From contig JABDPH010000245.1 in assembly GCA_013042925.1 (NCBI GenBank), positions 1 to 5,208 of the forward strand: 5,208 nucleotides of DNA. Direction: 5' to 3'. Both the position numbers and the translations under genes were made by a program. The notes under the pieces are model-generated. The model worked only from the letters and a program-made list of their open reading frames with translations. It was not told the DNA's origin and made no database searches. This DNA comes from Eudoraea sp. (GTDB taxonomy: Bacteria > Bacteroidota > Bacteroidia > Flavobacteriales > Flavobacteriaceae). Within the stretch, counting starts at the first letter, position 1. Each line of letters opens with the position of its first letter. Of the stretch, positions 1 through 5,208 are shown piece by piece.

Positions 1-21
1 CACTATCACTTAATTACTATG

Positions 22-95
22 TAAAGATATGTAGAGAAGGCTTTTGATCATAAAATATGTTGTGAATGCATCGCTGAATGTTGTGAAAAATATGA
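22..95 (-). promoter_or_regulatory. Promoter-like module, copy A (two GTTGTGAA boxes plus a TAnnTTTA box)
   Basis: On the plus strand GTTGTGAA occurs at 59-66 and again at 80-87, a 21-bp period, which is two helical turns. The second box lies in the 19-mer AATGTTGTGAAAAATATGA (77-95). Read on the minus strand, these boxes lie upstream of TATCTTTA (29 down to 22), which matches seven of eight positions of the Bacteroidota -7 motif TAnnTTTG. That would place the boxes at about -45 and -65 from a start near position 16-18, a usual place for an activator that binds direct repeats. No good -33 TTG is visible, which also suits an activated promoter. The transcript it would drive runs out of the window at position 1. 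The activator is unknown; a LytTR-type or other response regulator is only a guess from the 21-bp spacing. Confidence 0.45.
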
Positions 96-204
96 GTGGT
101 TTAATTACCCGGATGAAATGCATATTACAAATTTAAATTATCAGGAAATTTAGTCATTTGATTTTCTTTTTAGCGGAATCGATCACTTTGTAATTTTAAG
201 AATC

Positions 205-238
205 AAAAAAAACCCCGACGTTTCCGTCGGGGTCTTTT
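205..238 (-). terminator. Strong intrinsic terminator, best on the minus strand
   Basis: CCCCGACG (213-220) pairs perfectly with CGTCGGGG (225-232) around a TTTC loop; A212 and T233 add a ninth pair. On the minus strand the stem is followed by eight consecutive T residues (complement of A205-A212), a textbook Rho-independent terminator. On the plus strand the tail is only TCTTTT, so it could also stop transcription coming from the left, less efficiently. It lies more than 330 bp beyond the hflX stop, so it probably serves the small transcript at 205-388 as well as, or rather than, hflX. Confidence 0.9.
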
Positions 239-388
239 AAGAAAAGTAGGTTTGTAAAACTTGGTTTATTAATCTAATATTTTGGTTAAGTGCCGATTTG
301 GGTTCCGATCATCCCAATTAACATTGAGAGGAATAACACTTAAAATAAGTTATGCTTTGATTTGGGGTTAAACACTAACACTTAATTA
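205..388 (-). ncRNA. Candidate small RNA or short leader transcript
   Basis: The segment lies between promoter-like module B and a strong intrinsic terminator on the same strand, giving a predicted transcript of roughly 180 nt. It contains a possible hairpin, TTGGG (298-302) with CCCAA (313-317), with a 10-nt loop. Two short overlapping readings are possible on the minus strand: a 12- or 17-residue hydrophobic peptide (286-324 or 286-339) and a start-less frame ending at 269. Neither has a convincing ribosome binding site, so I treat it as an RNA first. It resembles no RNA family that I can name. The start point is inferred only from the -7-like box, and no transcript evidence is available. 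Confidence 0.3.
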
Positions 389-393
389 CAAAG

Positions 394-467
394 TAAATGT
401 ATATCGGTTCTTTGAAATCTCTAAATTATTGTTGTGAAGTAGAGTTATAATGTTGTGAAAAATATGA
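394..467 (-). promoter_or_regulatory. Promoter-like module, copy B (same architecture as copy A)
   Basis: This repeats copy A at an exact offset of 372 bp without a gap. GTTGTGAA is at 431-438 and 452-459, the 19-mer AATGTTGTGAAAAATATGA is at 449-467, and TACATTTA (minus strand, 401 down to 394) is the -7 candidate. By hand alignment, 77-95 and 449-467 are identical (19/19), 59-66 and 431-438 are identical (8/8), and 1-30 against 373-402 agree at 25 of 30. The spacers agree only at 7 of 28 and 0 of 10 positions, which is about random, yet have equal length. A simple recent duplication would not leave this pattern; constraint on boxes and spacing would. Predicted transcription starts near 388 and runs left towards the terminator at 205-238. 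Confidence 0.5.
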
Positions 468-550
468 AGTGTATAAGTTGTCGGTTGAATGACCCGGTAG
501 GGCATGATTCACTATGGAGTAATTCACTTGTACATTTAAATAAATCATCA

Positions 551-578
551 GAATATTAATGGAGTTTAATTAATATTC
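551..578 (-). terminator. Perfect inverted repeat spanning the hflX stop codon
   Basis: GAATATTAAT (551-560) and ATTAATATTC (569-578) are a perfect 10-bp inverted repeat around an 8-nt loop. The hflX stop codon (TAA on the minus strand, 570-572) lies in one arm. The downstream minus-strand sequence is T-rich but has no uninterrupted T run, and the stem is entirely A/T apart from one G-C pair, so it is at best a weak terminator or an mRNA 3'-end stabiliser. Confidence 0.4.
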
Positions 579-1781
579 ATCCAGGTGTTCGGGATATAGA
601 AAATTGTTATAGGGGAATCTTGAAATATGGATTTCCCTTACTGCATCATATACTTTTTTCCGAAACTCATCCAGGTTCTCTTTTTTAAGAGCGGATATAA
701 AAATGGCATTATCACCCAATTTTTGCATCCAGGTATGTTTCCATTCATCAATTGTAAAGTGCTTTGAAGTCCTTTCGGTTATTAAATCATCTTCCTCCAG
801 AATTTCCTGTGCATAAAGATCAATTTTATTAAAGACCATTATTGTTTTCTTATCAGAAGTGCCAATCGCGTTCAATATTTGATTCACAGAACTAATATGA
901 TCTTCAAAATTTGGGTGTGAAATATCTACAATGTGGAGGAGTAAATCTGCTTCTCTTACTTCATCCAGGGTACTTTTAAAACTCTCAACCAATTGTGTAG
1001 GTAATTTGCGTATGAATCCAACGGTATCGGTAAGTAAAAAGGGTAAATTACCCAGCACTACCTTTCTAACAGTGGTATCTAAAGTTGCAAATAATTTATC
1101 TTCTGCAAAAACCTTGCTTTTGCTGATTACGTTCATAAGTGTAGATTTACCAACATTAGTATAACCAACCAGAGCTACGCGCACCAGGGCTCCCCGATTT
1201 CCTCGTTGCGTACCCATTTGGCGATCTATTTTAGCCAATTTCTTTTTTAGTAAGGCAATTCTATCCCTGACTATCCGACGGTCTGTTTCAATTTCGGTTT
1301 CCCCTGGACCTCTCATACCAATTCCTCCCCTTTGTCTTTCAAGGTGCGTCCATAAGCCTGTCAATCGAGGTAATAAATACTCATATTGCGCAAGCTCTAC
1401 CTGTGTCCGGGCATAACTGGTTTTGGCTCTTTGTGCAAAAATATCCAGGATCAATCCTGTTCTGTCCAGTATTTTACACCGAAGTATTTTCTCAATATTA
1501 CGTTGTTGAACAGCCGAAAGCTCATCGTCAAATATGACGGATCCAATTTCGTTTTCATCTACATAGGACGCAATTTCTTGAATTTTACCACTACCAATAT
1601 AAGTTTTTGGGTTAGGTAAATCTACACGCTGTACATAACGTTTCATTACTTGTCCTCCTGCAGTGTAGGTAAGAAATTCAAGTTCATCTAGATATTCCTT
1701 TACTTTCTCTTCATTCTGCTTCTTATGAATAACACCAACCAGAATGGCTTTTTCATATTCAATTTTCTGCTTCTCTAACAT
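570..1781 (-). CDS. hflX: GTPase HflX, ribosome-splitting factor
   Basis: HflX is a cytoplasmic TRAFAC-class GTPase that binds the 50S subunit and splits stalled or heat-damaged 70S ribosomes. The 403-residue protein is of normal length for the family in this phylum. The N-terminal HflX domain carries TYIGSGKIQEI (residues 60-70), a DDELSAVQQRNIEK segment (85-98) and DRTGLILDIFAQRAKT (106-121). A glycine-rich linker with GMRGPGETEIETDRR (155-169) follows, then a helical stretch, then the G domain: G1 GYTNVGKST (206-214), G2 around T236-T237, G3 DTVGF (252-256), G4 NKID (318-321) and G5 SA (363-364). All GTP-binding motifs look intact. The ATG at 1781 is chosen because it gives the family's usual N-terminus and a TAnnTTTG box lies 16 nt upstream. 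No Shine-Dalgarno sequence is seen, as is common in Bacteroidota. It is divergent from the EEP gene. The family assignment is firm; the ribosome-rescue role is from known homologues. Confidence 0.97.
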   Translation of the reverse strand: MLEKQKIEYEKAILVGVIHKKQNEEKVKEYLDELEFLTYTAGGQVMKRYVQRVDLPNPKTYIGSGKIQEIASYVDENEIGSVIFDDELSAVQQRNIEKILRCKILDRTGLILDIFAQRAKTSYARTQVELAQYEYLLPRLTGLWTHLERQRGGIGMRGPGETEIETDRRIVRDRIALLKKKLAKIDRQMGTQRGNRGALVRVALVGYTNVGKSTLMNVISKSKVFAEDKLFATLDTTVRKVVLGNLPFLLTDTVGFIRKLPTQLVESFKSTLDEVREADLLLHIVDISHPNFEDHISSVNQILNAIGTSDKKTIMVFNKIDLYAQEILEEDDLITERTSKHFTIDEWKHTWMQKLGDNAIFISALKKENLDEFRKKVYDAVREIHISRFPYNNFLYPEHLDEY

Positions 1782-1797
1782 CTGACAAATTATAGTG

Positions 1798-1805
1798 CAA
1801 ATCTA
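1798..1805 (-). promoter_or_regulatory. -7 promoter box of hflX
   Basis: The minus strand reads TAGATTTG here, an exact match to the Bacteroidota primary-sigma -7 motif TAnnTTTG, 16 nt before the hflX start codon. A transcript would begin roughly 10 nt before the ATG and have a very short leader. No TTG lies at the usual 17-23 nt upstream distance; the nearest one is only 12 nt away, so the -33 element is poor or missing. Confidence 0.5.
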
Positions 1806-1810
1806 AGTAA

Positions 1811-1838
1811 TTGAAGCCAAGTGATTTTTGTAATTTTG
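1811..1838 (+). promoter_or_regulatory. Promoter of the EEP-family gene
   Basis: TTG at 1811-1813 and TAATTTTG at 1831-1838 are separated by 17 nt, which fits the Bacteroidota primary-sigma pattern TTG-N17-23-TAnnTTTG exactly. The start codon follows 19 nt after the box. The promoter shares a 76-bp region with the oppositely oriented hflX promoter, so the two -7 boxes lie about 25 bp apart and could interfere with each other. Confidence 0.65.
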
Positions 1839-1857
1839 AAAACCTAAAGAAAAATTT

Positions 1858-2829
1858 ATGAATTTTTCATTTCTAAAAAGAAAAAAGCTCAAAAACGTTC
1901 ATACCATTGTCTTCTATAATCTGGAAAACTTGTTTGATACCGGTGATGATCAAAACACCCTTGATGTAGATTTTACCCCAAATGGAAAAAAGAAATGGAC
2001 AAATAGGAGGTATAAAAAGAAACTTCTCAAACTAGCGAATACAATTTCCCGTATTGGTGTCAAAACTACCAAAAAGACACCTGTGCTGGTAGGTGTCGCG
2101 GAAGTGGAGAACGAAGAGGTTATTAAGGATCTGCTTTCTGCGGGGGCTTTAAAAAATGAAGATTACGATTACGTTCACTACGATTCTCCCGATGAAAGAG
2201 GAATCGATACCGCTTTATTATACTTAAAATCCAATTTTAGTGTCTTACATTCCAAACCTATCCCTTTGCTGATTTTCAATTCTGAAGGTGAAAGAGACAC
2301 AACGAGAGACATACTCTATATTCATGGGGTTTTAAACAGCGAAGAGGTACATGTTTTTGTGAATCACTGGCCTTCACGAAGAAACGGAGATATTGAAACA
2401 GATTATAAAAGAATAAAAGCTGCAGAGACCATCAGGGATTATATGACCGAAATTGAAAGAACGTATTCAGAACCGAATTATATTATTATGGGAGATTTTA
2501 ATGATGGTCCCGATGCTAAAAGTATACGTAGTTTGGTTAAAGCCAAAGATCTATACAATCCTATGGAAAAACTTTGGACTCCCGAAAGAGGCAGTGCTAA
2601 CTACAGAAGAAGCTGGTCTCTCTTTGATCAGATTCTTGTATCTCATAGCTTTTTTAATTATGAAAAAGGCACACACAGTTTTGCACATGCCAATATTTTT
2701 GACGACCATCAACTTAAGGAATGGGACGGCAAATATGCAGGAAACCCATTTAGAACTTATGTAGGTAAGAAGTATAAAGGGGGATATAGTGACCATTTCC
2801 CTGTATATATTCAATTAAAGTATAATTAA
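1858..2829 (+). CDS. Endonuclease/exonuclease/phosphatase (EEP) family hydrolase
   Basis: A 323-residue metal-dependent phosphodiesterase-fold protein related to AP endonucleases, DNase I and lipid or nucleotide phosphatases. Catalytic motifs are visible in family order: FYNLENLFD (19-27; metal/substrate Asn N21), VAEVEN (80-85; metal-binding Glu E82), RGIDTALLY (114-122), VNHWPSR (168-174; H170), GDFND (212-216; D213 and N215), SLFDQILVS (254-262; D257) and SDHFP (311-315; the Asp-His pair D312/H313). By analogy with APE1 these are the expected metal and catalytic residues, so the enzyme looks active. The substrate cannot be told from sequence. The N-terminus is lysine-rich with no hydrophobic core, so I predict a cytoplasmic protein, whereas some Bacteroidota relatives are exported. 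The ATG at 1858 is supported by the promoter just upstream. It is divergent from hflX and convergent with rsgA, thus probably transcribed alone. Confidence 0.93.
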   Translation: MNFSFLKRKKLKNVHTIVFYNLENLFDTGDDQNTLDVDFTPNGKKKWTNRRYKKKLLKLANTISRIGVKTTKKTPVLVGVAEVENEEVIKDLLSAGALKNEDYDYVHYDSPDERGIDTALLYLKSNFSVLHSKPIPLLIFNSEGERDTTRDILYIHGVLNSEEVHVFVNHWPSRRNGDIETDYKRIKAAETIRDYMTEIERTYSEPNYIIMGDFNDGPDAKSIRSLVKAKDLYNPMEKLWTPERGSANYRRSWSLFDQILVSHSFFNYEKGTHSFAHANIFDDHQLKEWDGKYAGNPFRTYVGKKYKGGYSDHFPVYIQLKYN

Positions 2830-2852
2830 TCTTCAACCGGATTTTATTTATT

Positions 2853-2880
2853 AGCCCATCAAATGGGTTGTATTTGATTT
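2853..2880 (+). terminator. Weak terminator-like hairpin after the EEP gene
   Basis: AGCCCAT (2853-2859) pairs with ATGGGTT (2863-2869) around CAA, including one G-T pair, and is followed by GTATTTGATTTT. The stem is short and the T tract interrupted, but the position 24 nt after the EEP stop codon fits an intrinsic terminator for the plus-strand gene. Confidence 0.45.
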
Positions 2881-2884
2881 TCTT

Positions 2885-3088
2885 GCACTAACGTGTTGGC
2901 TATGATTTCGGCCCGGTTAAAGTGGGTTGGCGAGCGAAAAGCGTTGGCCTTTACCTCTGGCCTGCGAGCTTGCCCACAATGTAGAAATCATCAGCGTGTT
3001 GATTTATTAACTCTAATGTAGGAAATTTATTATGAGTGGGATGGCTATCGGGATGGACTAGGGCTTTTCATAGGAGCCATTGTTGTGC
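2885..3088. repeat. Structured, GC-richer intergenic element downstream of rsgA
   Basis: By eye this stretch, especially 2891-2976, is much richer in G and C than the flanking DNA and is full of self-complementary segments: TGATTTC (2903-2909) with GAAATCA (2984-2990), GTGGG (2922-2926) with CCCAC (2972-2976), GGCC near 2946-2949 with GGCC near 2959-2962, and ATGGCT (3041-3046) with AGCCAT (3075-3080). CGTGTTG occurs as a direct repeat at 2892-2898 and 2995-3001. The outer ends are imperfect inverted repeats: GCACTAACG on the plus strand at 2885-2893 against GCACAAC on the minus strand at 3088-3082. Reading frames through it are short and broken. A cassette-associated recombination site, a REP-like or MITE-like element, or a structured 3' untranslated region would all fit. 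It does not meet the strict integron attC consensus. Confidence 0.45.
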
Positions 3089-3091
3089 TTA
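3077..3091. repeat. Left inverted repeat bounding rsgA
   Basis: ATTGTTGTGCTTA (3079-3091) is the exact inverted complement of TAAGCACAACAAT at 4158-4170; with one extra base the match extends two more bases outward on each side. The minus-strand TAA stop codon of rsgA (3089-3091) is the first three bases of this repeat. Confidence 0.7.
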
Positions 3092-4147
3092 GTATTTGTT
3101 GTTGCTCTTTTTCATGTTCTTTATCAATTTTCCTAAGTCTTTACCCTTCTTTTTTCTTTCCTGAGCATTTGATTCAAAATGCAATCTCTCTTTTTCCATC
3201 TTGAGGAAATTCTCATATGATTCAGGATTCAAATCATCGTTTTCTAAAGCAGCCAATACTGCACAAGCATCTTCATTAGTGTGAGTGCAGTCATTGTATT
3301 TGCAATCTTGTGCAAGGTTCAAGATATCATCAAACGTCATTTCAAATCCACCAGAAGCATCAGTTATACCAACTTCTCTCATTCCTGGATTGTCGATTAG
3401 AATACCGTTTTCAAAAACAATCAATTCCCTATGAGTAGTAACATGCTTTCCTCGGTCTATGCTCTCACTAATTAGACCTGTTTCCATCACTTTTTCTCCA
3501 ATTATTGTATTGATTAGTGTAGATTTTCCAACGCCTGAGGAACCCATTAAACAATAGGTTTTACCTCGAATTAACTTGGTGTTTATTTCACCAATTCCGA
3601 CTTTAGATTGATTGCTTATAGCGATTACAGGGACATTTTTAATTCTCTCTTGTACTTGAATCACCAATTCTTCCAATTCTAATTCTTCGATTAAATCAAT
3701 TTTACTCAGAATGATAATGGGTTCAATTTTAGAAGCATTGCAAATAGTAAGATAGCGTTCTAAACGGTTGATATTAAAATCTCTATTCACAGATTGAACG
3801 ATAATTCCAAAATCAATATTTGTGGCAATAATTTGAGTTTGTCCTAATTTTCCAACTGCCTTTCTTTCTAAAATTGAACTCCTGGGAAGTACGGCATGAA
3901 TCAAAGCTTTGCCTTCATCATATTCAGAAATCGCTACCCAATCTCCAACGGAAGGTAATTTACTCTTATCAGTAACTGTGAATCTTAAATTTCCAACAAG
4001 TTCACAATCAAATTCGTTTGATTCAGTTTTTACAGTATATCGATCCCTATGCGCTAAGATTACTCTGCCAATTCCAAAGGAGTCAAGTTTTTGTTCCTTT
4101 CGGTAGTCTTCTAAGTCACTATTGTATCCTAAATCTTCGAGCGTCAT
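3089..4147 (-). CDS. rsgA: Ribosome small subunit-dependent GTPase A (RsgA/YjeQ family)
   Basis: A circularly permuted GTPase that acts in late 30S maturation and checks subunit readiness. An N-terminal OB-fold (about residues 25-90) precedes the G domain in permuted order: G4 SKID (148-151), G5 AIS (176-178), G1 GSSGVGKST (202-210), G2 region RGKHVTTH (232-239) and G3 DNPGM (252-256). A zinc-binding knuckle follows with C282, C287, H289 and C295, then a lysine-rich tail (about 330-350). All key residues look intact. At 352 residues with an extra N-terminal segment (MTLEDLGYNS...), it resembles the longer, often accessory RsgA subfamily rather than the roughly 310-residue copy usual in this phylum; that is a judgement from memory. 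The ATG at 4147 lies just inside the right inverted repeat; no clear promoter box or Shine-Dalgarno sequence precedes it. The gene sits between two nuclease genes and is bounded by inverted repeats, which suggests acquisition as a cassette. Confidence 0.95.
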   Translation of the reverse strand: MTLEDLGYNSDLEDYRKEQKLDSFGIGRVILAHRDRYTVKTESNEFDCELVGNLRFTVTDKSKLPSVGDWVAISEYDEGKALIHAVLPRSSILERKAVGKLGQTQIIATNIDFGIIVQSVNRDFNINRLERYLTICNASKIEPIIILSKIDLIEELELEELVIQVQERIKNVPVIAISNQSKVGIGEINTKLIRGKTYCLMGSSGVGKSTLINTIIGEKVMETGLISESIDRGKHVTTHRELIVFENGILIDNPGMREVGITDASGGFEMTFDDILNLAQDCKYNDCTHTNEDACAVLAALENDDLNPESYENFLKMEKERLHFESNAQERKKKGKDLGKLIKNMKKSNNKY

Positions 4148-4157
4148 TTTTCATAAT

Positions 4158-4173
4158 TAAGCACAACAATTGG
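4158..4173. repeat. Right inverted repeat bounding rsgA
   Basis: TAAGCACAACAATTGG is the partner of 3077-3091: 13 bases are perfectly inverted and complementary, and CC/GG match outside after a one-base gap. On the minus strand it ends 10 nt before the rsgA start codon, so the two repeats hug the gene tightly on both sides. Confidence 0.7.
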
Positions 4174-4192
4174 ATATAGTTATTAACTATAT
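4174..4192. promoter_or_regulatory. AT-rich palindrome upstream of rsgA
   Basis: ATATAGTTA (4174-4182) and TAACTATAT (4184-4192) form a perfect 9-bp inverted repeat around one T, directly outside the right rsgA-flanking repeat and 26 nt before the start codon. It could be a dimeric repressor operator or the remnant of a hairpin from a neighbouring cassette end. In DNA this AT-rich, chance is also possible. Confidence 0.3.
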
Positions 4193-4327
4193 ATCTTTTA
4201 TATAAACTAAGATAGTCCAACTAAGATTCTGAGCATAATATATTTAAATAAAAGTCCCCCAACTTAGATAGAGTGACTTAAAAGTGTTCTTTGTAAATGC
4301 AATCACGAGCTGGCTGGAAGAATAATC

Positions 4328-5041
4328 CTAAATATGAATGATTTCATCCTCCTGCAACAACTGCTCGTTACGCAGCCTTAGAAAGACTTGTGCTAAAGTG
4401 ATAACATCTAGTTCACAATAAGCCACTATGCGATCCAAATCACCTTTTTCATAATAAACATCTCTGACCATGCTGCCATCCATATCTTCTTTTGGAGAAG
4501 GAATACCCAGAATATTGGCCATAAGCTTTAGGGAGGTGTAATGCTTGAAGTCGCCAAATTTCCATAACTCCATTGTGTCCAAATGAGGTACTTCCCAGGG
4601 TTTTTTTCCAAAAAGGTCTAGCTTATAAGGGAGCGAAATACCATGGATAATTAATCTTCGCGCTATATATGGGAAATCAAATTCTTTCCCATTATGTGCA
4701 CATAGCAGATTTTTTGGACGGCTGAAATGTTCGTTCAGCAATTTTTTAAAGTCTTTCAGAAGCCTTACTTCGGCCCCCTGAAATGTCGTGACCCTGAAAT
4801 TTCTAAGCCCATCTTTAATCAAAAAATAGCCTACGGAAATACATATTATTTTGCCAAATTCTGCCCAAATTCCCGCTCTTTCATAAAATTCTTCCGCCGT
4901 GTATTCATCTTTTCGCTGATATTGCGATTTCTGTTCCCATAGCTCTTTCTTGTAGTCATCTAATTGAGCATACTCGGCTACTTCAGGAACAGTTTCGATG
5001 TCTAAAAAAAGGATATCTTCAAGACTAAGTTTCTGCAACAT
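4328..5041 (-). CDS. PolB-like 3'-5' exonuclease (DEDDy superfamily)
   Basis: A predicted two-metal 3'-5' exonuclease of the ribonuclease H fold, of the stand-alone type related to the proofreading domain of family B DNA polymerases. From the ATG at 5041 the product has 237 residues. Exo I is LFLDIET (11-17; D14 and E16), Exo II is AHNGKEFDFPYI (115-126; D122) and Exo III is YCELD (208-212; Y208 and D212), the Y-x3-D signature of the DEDDy class. All four acidic residues and the tyrosine are present, so catalysis is expected. There is no polymerase domain, signal peptide or membrane segment. A longer reading starts at a TTG codon (5048-5050), but the ATG three codons inside is preferred, preceded by a weak purine-rich ATTAGG. 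I see no clear promoter upstream. DNA repair or nucleic-acid trimming is the likely role; the actual substrate is unknown. Confidence 0.92.
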   Translation of the reverse strand: MLQKLSLEDILFLDIETVPEVAEYAQLDDYKKELWEQKSQYQRKDEYTAEEFYERAGIWAEFGKIICISVGYFLIKDGLRNFRVTTFQGAEVRLLKDFKKLLNEHFSRPKNLLCAHNGKEFDFPYIARRLIIHGISLPYKLDLFGKKPWEVPHLDTMELWKFGDFKHYTSLKLMANILGIPSPKEDMDGSMVRDVYYEKGDLDRIVAYCELDVITLAQVFLRLRNEQLLQEDEIIHI

Positions 5042-5208
5042 CCTAATCAAATTTTAAATAAGCTTCATTTTCAATGATTAAAAGGGTCAATATAGTCGGT
5101 TTTTAATTTTTAGGGCAATTAAACTAAAGATAAGAACAATATTCAGAAACTAAGAGCTTTCCTTTTTTAGTAGTCTAATCCAAGATACCTATGACTAATG
5201 CATTATAG
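5042..5208. other. Spacer upstream of the exonuclease gene
   Basis: AT-rich sequence with no complete gene. No exact TAnnTTTG box is found on the minus strand; the nearest is a seven-of-eight TATCTTTA (minus strand, around 5130). A ten-codon open stretch runs in from the right end on the minus strand and stops at 5175; it may be the tail of a further minus-strand gene but is too short to support. Confidence 0.4.

Larger units (their letters stand above)
1..569. other. Gene-free region with duplicated promoter-like modules and a terminator
   Basis: No open reading frame here has both a credible start and protein-like length. What can be seen is: two modular elements on the minus strand (22-95 and 394-467) at a constant offset of 372 bp, a strong GC-rich hairpin terminator at 205-238, a small predicted hairpin at 298-317 and an AT-only inverted repeat at 551-578 that overlaps the end of hflX. 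Together these read as one complete and one cut-off small transcription unit downstream of hflX. I see no tRNA, rRNA or CRISPR repeats in it. Confidence 0.6.

Overview
The window looks like chromosomal DNA from a member of the Bacteroidota, most likely Flavobacteriaceae. The DNA is AT-rich, the protein sequences are of flavobacterial type (especially the HflX N-terminus), start codons lack clear Shine-Dalgarno sequences, and two start-proximal sites match the Bacteroidota -7 promoter motif TAnnTTTG. No species can be named from the sequence alone.

Layout from left to right. 1-569 has no convincing protein gene. It holds two copies of a modular promoter-like element exactly 372 bp apart, a very strong intrinsic terminator oriented best for the minus strand, and between them a candidate small RNA. 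570-1781 (minus) is hflX, whose stop codon lies inside a perfect 10-bp inverted repeat. A 76-bp divergent promoter region follows. 1858-2829 (plus) is an endonuclease/exonuclease/phosphatase (EEP) family protein. 2830-3088 is a convergent intergenic region with a weak terminator-like hairpin and a GC-richer, self-complementary element. 3089-4147 (minus) is an rsgA-type GTPase gene bounded by a 13-bp perfect inverted repeat. 4148-4327 is AT-rich spacer. 4328-5041 (minus) is a PolB-like DEDDy 3'-5' exonuclease. 5042-5208 is upstream spacer.

The four proteins fit two themes. HflX and RsgA are ribosome-associated GTPases (splitting of stalled ribosomes; late 30S maturation). The EEP protein and the DEDDy exonuclease are predicted nucleic-acid or phosphodiester hydrolases. 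Nothing in the window shows that they form one pathway or operon; every gene has its own intergenic region.

Two things deserve attention. First, the paired elements at 22-95 and 394-467: conserved boxes are held at exactly the same spacing while the spacer sequence has randomised, which is the mark of a functional activator-dependent promoter, apparently driving tandem small transcripts on the minus strand. Second, rsgA sits between inverted repeats, with its stop codon inside one of them, and is followed by a structured element. This looks like a mobile gene cassette inserted between the two nuclease genes.
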